64,000 nt of DNA. It comes from Ophiodon elongatus (taxonomy: Eukaryota > Chordata > Actinopteri > Perciformes > Hexagrammidae). The stretch is taken from contig JACSYO010001682.1 of the NCBI GenBank assembly GCA_016806645.1, positions 1,284,001 through 1,348,000 of the forward strand. Direction: 5' to 3'. The position numbers and the translations under genes are program-made. Positions 48,395 through 60,139 of the stretch are shown piece after piece (the first letter of the stretch is position 1; the number at the start of each line of letters is the position of its first letter). The notes beneath the pieces are model-generated. The model was not told where the DNA came from and searched no databases. It was given only the letters and a program-made list of their open reading frames with translations.

Positions 48395-50510
48395 AAAACA
48401 ACTAGCAGATATAGTTTATGAGTGAGTGGAGACTAAAACACAGTTAAAAGAAAAGTGAATATTAAAGTTACATTCAAGAAAAATTTAAGTTGGTAATGGG
48501 AAGAGGTAAAGGTCACATAAAAGTCACTCACTATACTATAGCTTGCTTTGTTTGTATAGTCTCAGCTTTTTCAGTTTTGGTGATGAATCATAAACATTGG
48601 GGTAAAAAAAAGAGTTCAATATCTAGTCATCATGTTGATTCTATTCTTAAAAAAAAATGTGTTGGCTTTTCAGATCAATTTCCCTTTTAAGTTTCTCTTG
48701 ACATTTTTTTAAACATGTTGGGATACACTGAAATCGAGTGGAAGTCTGCACTGGTATTTTCTCTCCTTCTTGAAGAAAATATTTGAGACTGAATACAAGA
48801 TTAAATAACATGAAGGTTGTTGGCACTGAAGGAGCCAAAGGCGTTGGAAATCTGGGGGAGAATGCTGCCAGATAGACCACACAATAAGATGAGACATTTG
48901 AATTCTATCGGTTATTCGTTCTGTCAGACCACATTGTTATGAATAGCCAGATCATACCAAATAACCTTTCTTCCCTGTGAAGCCCTATAAAAAACAATTG
49001 CCTTGAAGCTGCATGGATACCAATATTTGTTGTACAAGTTTGTACAAGTCAGACATTGCTCCAAGTTTTGGATTTGAACTTTGGACTTCATTTTGAAGCC
49101 AGCAGTGAACACCCTCCAGCGTGAGGGTGTTTTGGATTACCTTCAAGAGAAACCATCAGAAAGACACCACTGTAGCATGCACTGGGAATATCTACTGTTC
49201 ACCACTACCTTCAGCTAAACACCAGGGGTGAACACAGAGACGGAGGCCAGGGGGAGCAATTATCTGTTAGTCTTCCTCTTTTTCTTCCTCTCACCTTTTT
49301 GCAGGCCAACCCGGAAGTTAAGATCGCACTAGTTCCCTCGACACGAAGCCATCTGGATTTTTCAACTGGATTTTAATACTGTGAGCACGACAGAACATGT
49401 TCTTCATCATGTGGCAAATGTATCTGCAGTTTTTCATGGTTGGCCCTGATAAACCGGGACAGTATAACATAAAAGTAGAACAAAGTAAAAAGTTTTCAAG
49501 TGAAAATATTTTAAGTTACTCTGTAAAAAATGGACACATCGCAGTCCTCACAGTAGCTGCTGATACTGACTTTTTATACAAGATCAGTAATTCCACCTTC
49601 CTTTATTTGATTGCACTTGCAACCGCACCCAACAGGGATGTCGCCATGTCCTGGAGTACACCTGTACATCACTGCAGTAAGATAGGAAGTTAAACCACGA
49701 GAGATCAGCAAAAAGGTGAGATCAAGATACTCTTGAAATTTCCATAGCTGACCCAGTTTTTGACATGATTAATTTTTTTTCCCCCAGAGACATAATTCAT
49801 TATTTCCCCACTTTTCCATGCTTTTCTAAATAATTACATTCCTGAATTCATCGGGACAACTAATTTACATATTGTTTTTTAAATGACGGCTTTGAGTAGT
49901 CCTTTAGACTCAAAGATTTTAATCGTGGTTAATTCCTATCTATAAAAAAAAACACTAATTTGATTTCTTAAATCTCACGTGAGCAACCCGCTTTCCATAA
50001 TCAGGGAAGGGAATTACAGACACCTGATTTCCCCTGCTAGATTTCTCCTGGAGAAAGTGGATTTGTGTAAATGGGTTTCTATTTGGCCTTTTTTACAAGA
50101 ATGCATGTGCAGGACAAAGACTTTAGACAGTGAGAGTCGTGCTGTGACAGAAGAGCCCACCATGAAACACTCTTGTATTCAAAATAACCTCATCCAAACT
50201 CCGACGACAACTGACAGACAACCCTGTGACTCTAAATAAATCAATTTCCACCTCTGAGCGCTCGACTCTTAGTAAAATTCAAACACATTTACGCTGTAAG
50301 GAAAAATTGTGCTCTCATGCAGAGCCTGACCTCTCACTGCATTCACAGTCCAAATGCTAAGAAAAAAAATAAGAATAGAAAAAAATCTGGTGAGAAATGC
50401 ATCTATACGCGATTTCTGATAACCTGTATAATGGGATTTGTTCGCGAAAACCTGGTTTATTTTGTGCATGAAAACATAGTGAATGTTCGGCATATTGTTT
50501 CTCAGTTGTC
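48395..50510. other. Unique sequence, no gene seen
   Basis: Contains the hairpin at 49108-49131. An open frame at 49397-49693 has no known motif. Confidence 0.35.
49108..49131. repeat. Perfect 9-bp hairpin with 6-nt loop
   Basis: AACACCCTC pairs with GAGGGTGTT. Confidence 0.75.
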
Positions 50511-50517
50511 GCTAGCT

Positions 50518-51187
50518 GTGTTTCCATTCTGTTTATTTTTGTGCGCATTTTGAAGTATCGTATTCGAGAAGCTGAATGGCTCAGTGGTGAGCAGGGTCAT
50601 CCTTTAATCAGAGGATTGGCGGTTCGATCCCTGCTCCACTAGTCCATGTCAATGTGTCCTTGGGTAAGACACCCCCAAATTGCTCCTAGCTGTATGAATG
50701 GTAGCTACTCCTGATGGGCAGGTGGCACCTTAGCCACAGCCATCAGTGAGTGAATGGGTGAATGATATCATGTAGTGTTAAAGCGCTTTGAGTGGTCGGA
50801 AGACTAGAAAAGCGCTATACAAGTCCAGAATAAAAAAATCTATCAAACTTCCTGTTTCACAAAAAAAACTTTTTACGCTTGTGTGAGTTTTTTTTTTTCG
50901 CTCTAAATGGGTTGTGAGAAACACCTTTGCCAAACATTGTCTGACGTAGCGAACATTAAACTTACATGACTGCTTTTTCTGCTGTTGATGCCGCACGAAT
51001 ACTTGGCCAACATAGCCGATATTAGCTGATATGAAAGAACGAATAAAAGTTGCCCACCTGAAATAATCGCTTGAGGACCTTTCTCCATTTTTGGAGGATT
51101 ACAGCCATGCATAGCCTCGAGCGCCAACTTCTGACCATCCTATGCTGTAGCCGAGTTTATTCGCTCGGAACCAGTTGATGGAAACAC
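50518..51187. mobile_element. Inverted-repeat DNA element interrupted by a SINE
   Basis: The left end GTGTTTCCAT at 50518-50527 and the right end ATGGAAACAC at 51178-51187 are a perfect 10-bp inverted pair. I know fish elements that begin GTGTTTCCAT-TTTTTGTGCGCATTTTGAAGT and end with AGTTGATGGAAACAC, as here. Without the SINE the element would be about 400 bp. No clear target duplication was found, so the superfamily is left open. Confidence 0.65.
50566..50835 (+). mobile_element. tRNA-headed SINE, near complete, nested in the 50.5-kb element
   Basis: A box TGGCTCAGTGG at 50577-50587 and B box GGTTCGATCCC at 50621-50631 are both intact. They are spaced as in a tRNA gene, so the internal RNA polymerase III promoter looks preserved. 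The body has GTGTCCTTGGGTAAGACACC, AATTGCTCCTAGCTG and GGGCAGGTGGCACCTTAGCC. The tail has AAGCGCTTTGAGTGGTCGGA, AGACTAGAAAAGCGCTATAC and an A-rich end. Relatives lie at 13249-13314 and 27574-27750. It carries no protein and would depend on LINE machinery. Confidence 0.9.
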
Positions 51188-51189
51188 CC

Positions 51190-54100
51190 CATAATATTTA
51201 AAAGTGAAGTCAATTTGCCAATCATATGGTTCATTGCAACTCAAAAGACCTTGAACTGCTGGCTACAGAGTAAGAACTAACTGCTAGTTTAACACTGATA
51301 TCTTTCAGTATCTGGCTTCTTAATGCAATACTGATTGCCCTGCACGTACAAGAATTGGCCCAATTTCCCCTCAAGACCATTTGACCACACAGCTTCATTC
51401 ACCCATCTCCTTTGTCGAACATCTCTTCAACATGTATGGAATATGCTGTCTACATCTCTGTTGTTCAGTTGTTTAGTGCTTCATGTTCTTTCCTTCAGAG
51501 TGTGAAGAAATGTAAAAAGCATTTTACATGCCAGCGGAAAAACTTCTCCTGCTGGGTGCTGCCCTCACACTTGCCTTTTAACAAGTTGTTGGAGCGGTGC
51601 TGTTGTCACGCTTGACAAGAGTGCATAAACTGAGCCGACGAATTCCTCCAGCTACAGCTGCATGCGAAACAACCCACTTACTGTCTGCCGACATCATGCT
51701 CTGGATGAAATTGCACTCTTACACGTTTATCTGTTACACGGAGAGACACGATGAGTTGTGGCTAAATATTCATTGTTCCTCTTTCGAAATGCACGTCTGA
51801 CTCCCGAATGAAACCTAGATACGCCGTGAAGTTCTCATTTGTCACGCAAAAGATGTCATCTGTTGGCGGGAGCCGAGTCTACAAAAGAAGACAGCTGTGT
51901 GATTAAGATTCTCACACGCTCTCGCAGTCTAAAATACTTTGGGGCAGAAGGCTTATTATGGCATTCCCTTTCATGTCTTTGGAATAAACTTATCACAGTA
52001 ATACTCTCCCCCTGATCTCACATTGATTCGCATCCCCGTCGGCATGTCAGGAAACTTCAGATGGAGATGAAACGAGAAGGGGAATAAATAGTCTTTCAGA
52101 TATGCAAGTCTCTCTAATCAGCTGTGAGACAAACAGTGAGAGTTCATAGGGAGGTCATCCGTCAGCACAGCTGTTCAAGAGTTATCTGGACCAATAGTTA
52201 ACAATCGTTTTCTCAAGTCGGTCACCCACAGACCTGTCACATGATGTAACCCTTCATGGATGTGTTAACATCCATGAAGAGTACACTATAAAAAAAACAC
52301 TATAAAAGTGGATATTGTTAGCTTGAATAATATTTTCAAACACTGTATTTTATTCGGAGTGGCTGAATATATCTATTTTTTATCCGGGGACTGCCCATTG
52401 AGTGTGTAGGGCGTGTCGTGCCTTTGTTGGAACAATGGCATGGCATTGTTTGTTCACTACTTTCAATGGACATATTTTTTTTTATCAAATTGTAATGTAC
52501 ATTTTTTTCTACCTAGTTGAGCTACTAAACAAATGTTAGACATACCCCATGGCCACTACATAAGAATCCTCTGAGGTACAAGGACCTTGGTTGGGAGTCA
52601 CGGCTCTACACGGTCTAAGTGTTTGCGCAGCTTCCAAGCAGGAAAGGATCTCATAGGGTACCTTTATAAATGGTCCACTCAATGTGGAAAAACCCTAGAT
52701 TGAGTGTAGGAAGTGACAGATAAAGGACGGTAAAAAGAAGTCATCACCGACCTTGGAAAGGTACATTTAAATAGCGGGTGTCCATTTACCTGTCAGTATG
52801 CCATTGGTTTCTGTGAAGTCAAGTCCTGCACGTAAGACGCCAAGCAGCAACCTCATGCTTTGATCTCTTTACCTGCTGTGTATATTTGATCTCATCCTCA
52901 CTTTGTTGGAGTCTGACTGCTGTCTGGCTCACAACGTGGAAAACCATGGCCGGATGGAGAGTGATTGGAGATGAATACAAGACTGCCATACGTCCAGGGT
53001 TTTCCATTCAGGCAGAGTAATGTCATCAAGTTTTCAAGCATTAAGGTGATCTCTTCTGGGGCGTCTGATAGTTCCTGTTCGGCTACATCAAGTCCTGCTG
53101 TCCAGGTGAGGAAACGGCATGCTTCCCATTAATCCTTACAATGGTCCTCCAGTCGGCCCACTGATCAGCTCCTGACGCTGCATCAAGTCACCTCCACAGG
53201 CGCGGCAATGCTCTGGTTACCTTCGCACTGGGAATTAACAGGAACATACGTGTGTCCGGGGAGAAATGGGCCCAATTAGTCAGTTGAACCACCTCCAGAA
53301 TGTGAAAGGAAAGGTCTCTGTTACTAGAGCAACATAGCGAATGCATGTACTGCAAAAAAAACGAAAAAAAGCACAAGATAAGTATCAAGGACAGCTCCCC
53401 AGCCCTACTTTCTCAGGCTATTTCGCAGTACTATACCTGCCTATCAGTATAATTACCACTGGGGTCAGTGTACACCCATTGGCCCTCAGCAGTAATAAAT
53501 GTTACATTCCAGGGATGTTGGAGGGAAACTCCCCCTTGATTGAAGGAAAATGCAATGGAACAATTCCCTGGAAAGATTTCCCAACTCTTGGCTATCTGAG
53601 ATGCAGTTAAATGGTGACAAGTCCACATTGCAGCTGCCAGTGTGCATAACATGACACAGCATTACATCGAACAAATGTTCACTATAATCCCGAAAATACA
53701 ATTAGGTACGACATTCGGTGTTGCCTAAGGGGGTAGCTTTGTTTGGATGTTATACATTTATATTTAACAGTGCATAGCTTTTAGCAGAATATTATAATTA
53801 CACATTGCAAACCAGAATAAAGATTTGCTTTTCCAAGAAAAGCATGACAATGTTTTTTTCTCACTCAGTAGTGTTTGCAGATCACTCCTCTCTGGCAGTT
53901 AAGGACAAACTGTTTGTGGCCTGAGAGGTTAAACCAAGGTGGGAAAAAGTAATCAAGCCCTCACAGATGCTTTTGCTTATGATACAAATGTAAGCTTTTT
54001 ATTTCATTCTTATCTTTGTTTTTTATTTTTTTTTATGATTTCTCTTTTATTTCCCCTACATTTTATTTTTGCTTCATAAAACCCATCTGATTTAGACTTT

Positions 54101-54290
54101 TGAAAAGGGACACCCCGTAATCCCCGGTAGTATTGATGCACTTGGTATTGTCTGAAAGACTAACCCTGATGGTGTCATAGTGATGTCATCAGCGTTATTT
54201 TCATTTTTTCTTCCCGCCGATGCTTGGCTGCTTGTGGTATTGTCGAGAACCACTCATTGAAGAAGAGTTCAGTAGTAACATTTGCACAGA
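51190..54290. other. Unique sequence, no gene seen
   Basis: Contains the hairpin at 52252-52279. A possible decayed hAT end, TTGGTTGGGAGTCACGGCTC, lies near 52588-52607. Open frames have no known motif. Confidence 0.35.
52252..52279. repeat. Perfect 12-bp hairpin with 4-nt loop
   Basis: CTTCATGGATGT pairs with ACATCCATGAAG around a GTTA loop. A nearby direct repeat ACACTATAAAA follows at about 52283-52307. Confidence 0.8.
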
Positions 54291-54297
54291 ACGCTAT

Positions 54298-54600
54298 TGC
54301 TTGTTTATTCAAAGTTTATTAACAATGAATGTGTCCAAATTGCATCAACTTCGACGGTAGTTCAAGTCCTTGGGTCTCCCATCAACCCAATACACCCAAC
54401 CCACCCAAGTGTGACGTAGATCAGATGAATGGTTCTCGAGATATGCCGACGACATAATAATAGTAGATATTCACCATGGCGTCACCCATCGGTTTCTGGA
54501 CTACGGTTTTGAAGACTCAAGTTGCCATCTTGGTTTTTGCCGGTCCCCATCTTGAATTTTTGGAACCAAAAGTGACAAGAAAGGGTGGAACTAAAACCAA
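54298..54600 (+). repeat. Old interspersed repeat, family R3 copy 2 (5' part with leader)
   Basis: Begins with GTTTATTCAAAGTTTATT and TTCAAGTCCTTGGGTCTCCC, followed by GGTTCTCGAGATATGCCGAC. It then carries ATGGCGTCACCCATCGGTTT, CTGGACTACGG and TTTTTGGAACCAAAAGTGAC. The second block corresponds to the start of the longer copy at 56107-56615. Confidence 0.7.
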
Positions 54601-54639
54601 AACCGACCAAAATGTTACTATTATAGGAGCTGTAACATT

Positions 54640-54800
54640 CTGAACAAACAACTATTTGCTATGTAAAGACATAGTGAAGTAATGTGTACCTGAGCAGAGA
54701 ATGAAGTTGCTCTCCCTCTGTATGTGTTGCTGTCCAAGTTTCTCCTTGCTTTAATTACATTGCCTGGTTGGCCGTGCAGGGCTTTCAGTGCATTATTGAG
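54640..54800 (+). repeat. Old interspersed repeat, family R5 copy 2
   Basis: Contains ACAAACAACTATTTGCTATG, AAGTAATGTGTACCTGAGCA, GAGAATGAAGTTGCTCTCCC and GTTTCTCCTTGC. It corresponds to 36936-37080 in the same orientation. Confidence 0.7.
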
Positions 54801-54829
54801 TAGCCTTATGGAAAATGTAGGTTTCAGTG

Positions 54830-55785
54830 TTATTGGAGCTTGCCCTATAACCACCTGCTTCTATTTTAACCATTGGATGTAATTTGGAGAATGGAGTGTT
54901 ACAAAATGTGTAATTTAGTCTCCAAGACCTTTATGTTTCACTTTTTATGAGTCGGGCTAATGTAATGCACTGAAGTTATAATTATCACCTACCAGCTGTG
55001 AACAGTCAACCTCTGACTTTTACTGTAAATTGAATGCAGAATATAATTTCCACCTCCACATGACGACATTACCAGCTATGGTACATGTATATTAAACATG
55101 ACACAGAGCAGTCGCTGTTCATATATAATAATAGTAAGAGTTCAAAATACAGCCGTGTTAGAAAGATTTCTGAAAGATTTCTCTTCATAACATGGCTTCT
55201 TCACCTCCTAAGCAGGCCAGTCAGAGGCAGATCAATATTTACAGTGTACACACTTAGGTAGAAGTAAGGTGATCACCGCTTCCTGAAACGTATTTGTTCT
55301 CGTCAAATTGAGGGCTGAGGGCCAGTTTTGTCGGGAAAGCAATATTTATCTGCAAAAAAATGATTTTTTTTCTATAATAGTCATCTATTTCAAGGGTTAG
55401 GTTAAAGTTTTAGACACATTTGTCTTTGCGATATTATTAATTTGCAGCTCCGGGCCAAGTCATGCCTACAAAATCAATACAGCGCACACAGGTTACAATT
55501 AGGGGGGAATTAATAAGCGCCACAGGGCTGTTCACCCTGTAAATAATCAAGGGACAAATCCTGCTACCGCCTGGAAACCAAACAGGAGTAAAACACCCGA
55601 GTCTGGCGCGATTCGAGGATCAATCAAAAGGCTTTTATGGAAATGGTTGGAAAAGAGAAAGATTCTGAAATCGAGCTGTGATGAATACGCTGGTGCAGGA
55701 GAGTGTGCAGAAATCAATAGCAGATGATTCATTTCTGGCGGCGTAATGGTAGCAAGCTGAGTCCCCCAGGAAGTCTGAGCCATTT
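54830..55785. other. Unique sequence, no gene seen
   Basis: Composition is mixed and nothing specific is recognised. Confidence 0.45.
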
Positions 55786-55791
55786 CCAACT

Positions 55792-55792
<1 letters not shown>

Positions 55793-55860
<68 letters not shown>
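55793..55860. repeat. (GT)n microsatellite
   Basis: About 30 pure GT units. It gives spurious Val-Cys and Thr-His frames on the two strands. Confidence 0.97.
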
Positions 55861-55861
<1 letters not shown>

Positions 55862-55890
55862 TCGTGTGTGGTCGTGTGTGGTCGTATATG
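55861..55890. repeat. 10-bp tandem repeat GTCGTGTGTG, three units
   Basis: Two perfect units and a third reading GTCGTATATG directly abut the GT array, probably derived from it by a C substitution and duplication. Confidence 0.9.
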
Positions 55891-56106
55891 AGTGGAAAGG
55901 TGGGTGCATGGAGAGTCTGTGTGGGCCTCTCTCTTTGTGTGCTTTTTTGGATTTGGGCATTTCTGCTTGTGTGTAATGCTCAACAATATCGAGAAAAAGG
56001 CACTTGTATGCCGAAAAGATGCTCCCAACAAAAGATTATATTGGGTGCAGTTATGACCTATTCAGCGGGTAACACTCAGCATGTGACAAGAAGGTCCTTG
56101 ATTCAA

Positions 56107-56615
56107 CTATAGGCTGTATGTAAGAAGTGCACGTAGTCGTTGTGAAGTCACCCATTCGTTTGTGGACTGCCGCTAAAGCCTTGAGTACGGGGGTTTTGGC
56201 TGGCGCTATCTTAGCTTTTGTAACCAGTTAACAGAAGTGTCCATATTTGAGTGACATAGATACGGCGTATACGGCTCTGGTAATGACCTGTCAATCATAT
56301 GGTAGCCACGCCCTAAAGCATACCCTGCTATATCATCTATTTTACTCTAAATGGGACCATAATTTACTAAATGAACATCATGATGTATTGAAGAAGACTT
56401 GAAACTAACATTTGAGACCATAAACTCATGTTTACAGTGTTTACTGAGGTAATATATCAAGTGAGAAGTAGGATCATTTTCCATTATACTTCTATACAAT
56501 CCGACTTATTTTTGCAACCAAAGGAGTCGTCCCCTGCTGACCATTCGAAAGAATGCAAGTTTAAGGCAATTCTGCATTGGCTTCACTTTTCAGGGTTGCT
56601 GCCTGGACTCAACCA
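56107..56615 (+). repeat. Old interspersed repeat, family R3 copy 3, nearly full length
   Basis: The left part has AAGTCACCCATTCGTTTGTG, GACTGCCG, TGACCTGTCAATCATATGG and TCTAAATGGGACCATAATTT. The right part, from GACCATAAACTCATGTTTAC to CCCCTGCTGACC, matches the 18.5-kb copy. It is the longest member in the window, at about 510 bp. No coding capacity is seen. Confidence 0.82.
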
Positions 56616-56619
56616 AGGT

Positions 56620-57995
56620 TGAAGCCTACCATCAATACGTCAACATTTAGAAATTTTAGAAAACGAAACTCCAATCAATTGCATATAAATCAATAGGGTG
56701 CGATCAAGTACTCCTAAACAACCCCTAAAAGCAAGCTCTTCTGAATATAGTGATATTTCACATGGACAAAATTGAAAACAAGTGAACAGTAAAATGCAAA
56801 AAAATAAATCAACAAACATCTGCTAGCTGTGGACTGGAGTCACATGACTTGGACTTGGGTCAGAGTCAGGTTGATCAAAAAAGACTTGCACCTTGATTTT
56901 GACTCATTGACTTGTGACTTCACTCGCACTCGTTATCTCTCCAGGCTCAATCGAGAAAAATAATGTCACGTAAAAGTCTGCAGCAAATCAACCCCTTGAT
57001 TTTCCCCGACAGTGGATACGCTTTGAATCAACAAGCAGACCCGTGATCCAGACGGCATCACGTCTCTTTGTTGCCAGAAATCCTCACCTTTTCAACTGGC
57101 TTTTATTGAATCGATAATTTCAAAAGGCATTTTGAGGTGTATTGTAAAGGTTTTACAAAACTTGCCTTTTCAGGTAAACCGCTGCATCACAGCTGAGGCG
57201 AGTGTTGAGAGATAATCTTTAGGTCAGGTTACAGACCGGGGGGGCAAAGACAAATAGACATCTAAAAAGATAGAGCGGGGAATAGCAGATCTCTTCATTC
57301 TGTGGAGATTCATTGCTGCTGCCATGCCATAATTATCTCCACTCTGGGGCTTGTCGGCCGACCATTCTACAAAGCACTCATTATACGCTGTACATTGTAG
57401 ACGCGCTTTGTCTCTGTCGCTTCCCTCTCACCCCTCCCTGCTCTCTGTTCCCGTCTCGCCCCCTCTTCCTCTCCATCTTCGCCATCTCTGCAGGCGAGTG
57501 TGTGTGTCGGATGTGGTGTCACTTCTCACCTGGTGGGCCCGAGTGGCGTAATTGAACGACTCTGACTCCCGACTTCATCTCTATCAAAGTGAAATGAGCC
57601 TCCCAGGATATTTTCAAAAAGAGGAAGGGGGGGATCGAGACGGGGTGAGGAACATGGGTGAAAATTACAGGTGGGACGTGTCTCGAGTCTGTTTATTTAA
57701 CCTCCCCCGGGTGTTAGAGTGAACTTGTCCTCTTTTTTGAGAATCCCTGTGAAACACATAAATAGTGTGGCCTTCATATTGAACTGCAGAGAGAGGCAGG
57801 AGCACATTCAAACCATTCATGCATCATTAAAACAGGTTTCTCTACACATCCTACATGGAAGTTAGTTGTTAGAAGCCTGAATGCTTAAACCCAGTAACTA
57901 CAAGGTGGAACTGTTGGCAGCAGACTGAATTAGCAGAAGTTTGGGTGGGTAACATTGGAGACACCGGCAAGAGTGTGATTTAACTTAATATCCGA
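56620..57995. other. Mixed sequence; possible old repeat at 56830-56950
   Basis: The phrases TGGACTGGAGTCACATGACT, TGGACTTGGGTCAGAGTC and GACTCATTGACTTGTGACTT at 56830-56930 resemble a fish repeat rich in GACTTG words. The rest has no recognised feature. Confidence 0.4.
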
Positions 57996-58007
57996 TGGGA
58001 AAGGCCC

Positions 58008-58100
58008 TGTCCAGTGTTGCCAACTATTTTCTAGTGAAAGTAGCTAGCAGCACTAGCTCCAAAAGTCCCAAATCTGGCGAGAAAGTCAACACCAACAGGC
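58008..58100 (+). repeat. Possible old repeat fragment (GTTGCCAACTA type)
   Basis: The phrases CAGTGTTGCCAACTATTTTC, AAAGTAGCTAGC and CCAAATCTGGCGAGAAAGTC resemble a widespread fish repeat that I recall only loosely. Confidence 0.45.
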
Positions 58101-58104
58101 CTCC

Positions 58105-58865
58105 CTCCAGAGCCACTCCCCTAAAAATGATCCTTGTGAACGTACACAACCTCAAAATCATTTCATTTGGGCCAAATTAAATGATTGGCTTATTACAGTT
58201 CTGCAACAACCTTTTACGCCATTTCTTTTCTCCTTCTTTGTCATAGCATCTCATTTATTGATTTCTGTCTGAAAATCTCAAACAATATAAAAATGGTGTC
58301 TAAAAATAATGACCCACCTTAACAAAGGTAAACGTTAGCTTGCCAATGTATGTCCGCATTTTTCGGGTGCTAAATTCATGGGGGACCCTGGTCCAAGCAG
58401 ATAATTTCCCCGTGGAGGAAACGGCCGTCAGCGAGCACAACACTGACCGGTTAGAAATCTAACGTCAGAGATTTGGGTGCCGATTCAGAGGTCTGAAAAC
58501 CAGGGTAGATTTCTAGCAACGCATATTCAAACAGTTCCTCCCTGTTTACTTCATATCTTGATGAATTCACAGCACTACTTCCACCAGTGCAACTGAGTAA
58601 CGGTTGTGATCAACACTCTACTGATCCCAGTTTCTCTTTTTACATGAAATATTGTTTTCATTCACTTATTAATTTACAATATGTCCTACTTTCACTCAAC
58701 ACTTCCTGTGGTCGTAATTCTTTGCAGAGTTGTCACACTGCGAGCGACATCTTTCACATAGTCGCTTGGTCCATTGTTCGTGAACAAACATTGTTTAGTG
58801 CATCTTTTAAAATTCAAGAAAAAACAGCAAAGTCTAAGTGATTGGAATTGGGTCATTCCATCCCC
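58105..58865. other. Unique sequence, no gene seen
   Basis: Nothing recognised apart from short random open frames. Confidence 0.45.
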
Positions 58866-58869
58866 TGTT

Positions 58870-58871
<2 letters not shown>

Positions 58872-58925
<54 letters not shown>
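58872..58925. repeat. (GT)n microsatellite
   Basis: About 27 GT units. A tandem pair of TTATAAAGGTC follows at 58927-58948. Confidence 0.97.
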
Positions 58926-58928
<3 letters not shown>

Positions 58929-58949
58929 ATAAAGGTCTTATAAAGGTCT

Positions 58950-59780
58950 TTAGCAGTGACCGTTTTTATTTGTTTGTGCTGGCCAAGAATTCACCGTAGA
59001 TGCAGATGATAAGATTTCCTATCTCATTACTCTGAGATTTAGACGCAGCAGAAATCCTATATATTGTAATATTGCTGCGTTGAAATCTCATTCACTGTGC
59101 CAGATGCCTTCTGCCCTTGTTTGTGCGCGCCGAAATTGGGGGTTTAAATGGATTTCTTTGCCGAAGGAGGTCCAATGGAATTCTATATCCTGACAAAACA
59201 TTTGTCCTTTCTCCAGTGCCAGAGCTGATCTGACAGGCTTTACTGTAGCTCTCCGAACACCTGAGCGGGGCCCTGTGAATACAAATACATCACTACACCT
59301 CGTCTGTTTCATCCCGGTTCAGCCTGCCTGCGAGCCTCGCTATCTGCTTAATCTGGTGAGCCTGAAGTTGTAAATTCAATAAAGTAACCTCTCCTCAAAA
59401 TCCGTGCGTCCGTCCGCTGTTATGACATTTGTGCCATGCGATCCTGGCAGTGCGAGAAGAAAAAGTAGGTTCTCCGGAAAACTTTTTCCATGTGAATGTG
59501 ATCAGTCCACAGAAAGAGGAATCGTAGTTTCCCTGCTTGTTTGTGCAGAGCAACAGCATGGTTCGATTTCTTTACAGTGTATTAGGTTCATTCAATTATA
59601 CCGCCACGGTCCTGTTTTTACTCTACAGTGGGGTTTTTTTGGGCTGACAATCATTCCACATTTATGTGAGCCCCAGAAAACAAAAACAATTTCCATCAGG
59701 ATTTACCTTCTTGAGGGCAATTGTCCCTTATAAAATAAGTGCATTACCAACTGGTCGAATACAGTTTGTCAGAGAGGAAC
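58950..59780. other. Unique sequence, no gene seen
   Basis: 59080-59400 looks like possible conserved non-coding sequence. A minus-strand frame at 59088-59312 has no known motif. Confidence 0.35.
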
Positions 59781-59782
59781 TT

Positions 59783-60135
59783 TGGGTGCGTTCAGACCAA
59801 AGACTATTCTTGGAGATGGACGATGCGTCTCCACTTCCTCCCACTGTACAAAAGTGAAGCCAAAAGACACGGGAGCTGCCGTCGTGAGTTCTTTGACGTC
59901 ACTCAGTGCTCAAGGTCCTGCCCATACACCTGCCCGAGCCAATCGCAAGCCGAGCATGGTCGCAGCCTGGTAGCGTGAGAGCCGCCTAGCTGCTGCGTTA
60001 GCTATTTGGCTGGAAAGTCACAACAACTAACCATAATTTCTCTACTTGTTGATTTGACTTGTGACTCATGTTTCAGAAACCTAATCCGCGTGTCTGCTGA
60101 TACTTGCGTTTTAGGGTGTGAACACACGATGGTCC
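59783..60135. mobile_element. Possible MITE related in its ends to the one at 25489
   Basis: The left end has GGGTGCGTTCAGACCAAA and the right end has GGTGTGAACACACGA. Inverted, the core TGTGTTCACACC matches TGCGTTCAGACC at 10 of 12 positions. Length and end sequence resemble the 25.5-kb element, but no target duplication is visible, so the borders are uncertain. Confidence 0.45.
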
Positions 60136-60139
60136 GACA

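Noticed and set aside
50571..50640. Possible tRNA gene with perfect A and B boxes
   Set aside because: It does not form a full tRNA cloverleaf with acceptor pairing and continues into a known SINE body and tail, so it is a SINE head.
55547..56112. Frames of 100-137 codons on both strands with Thr-His or Val-Cys runs
   Set aside because: They are translations of the GT array and neighbouring sequence.
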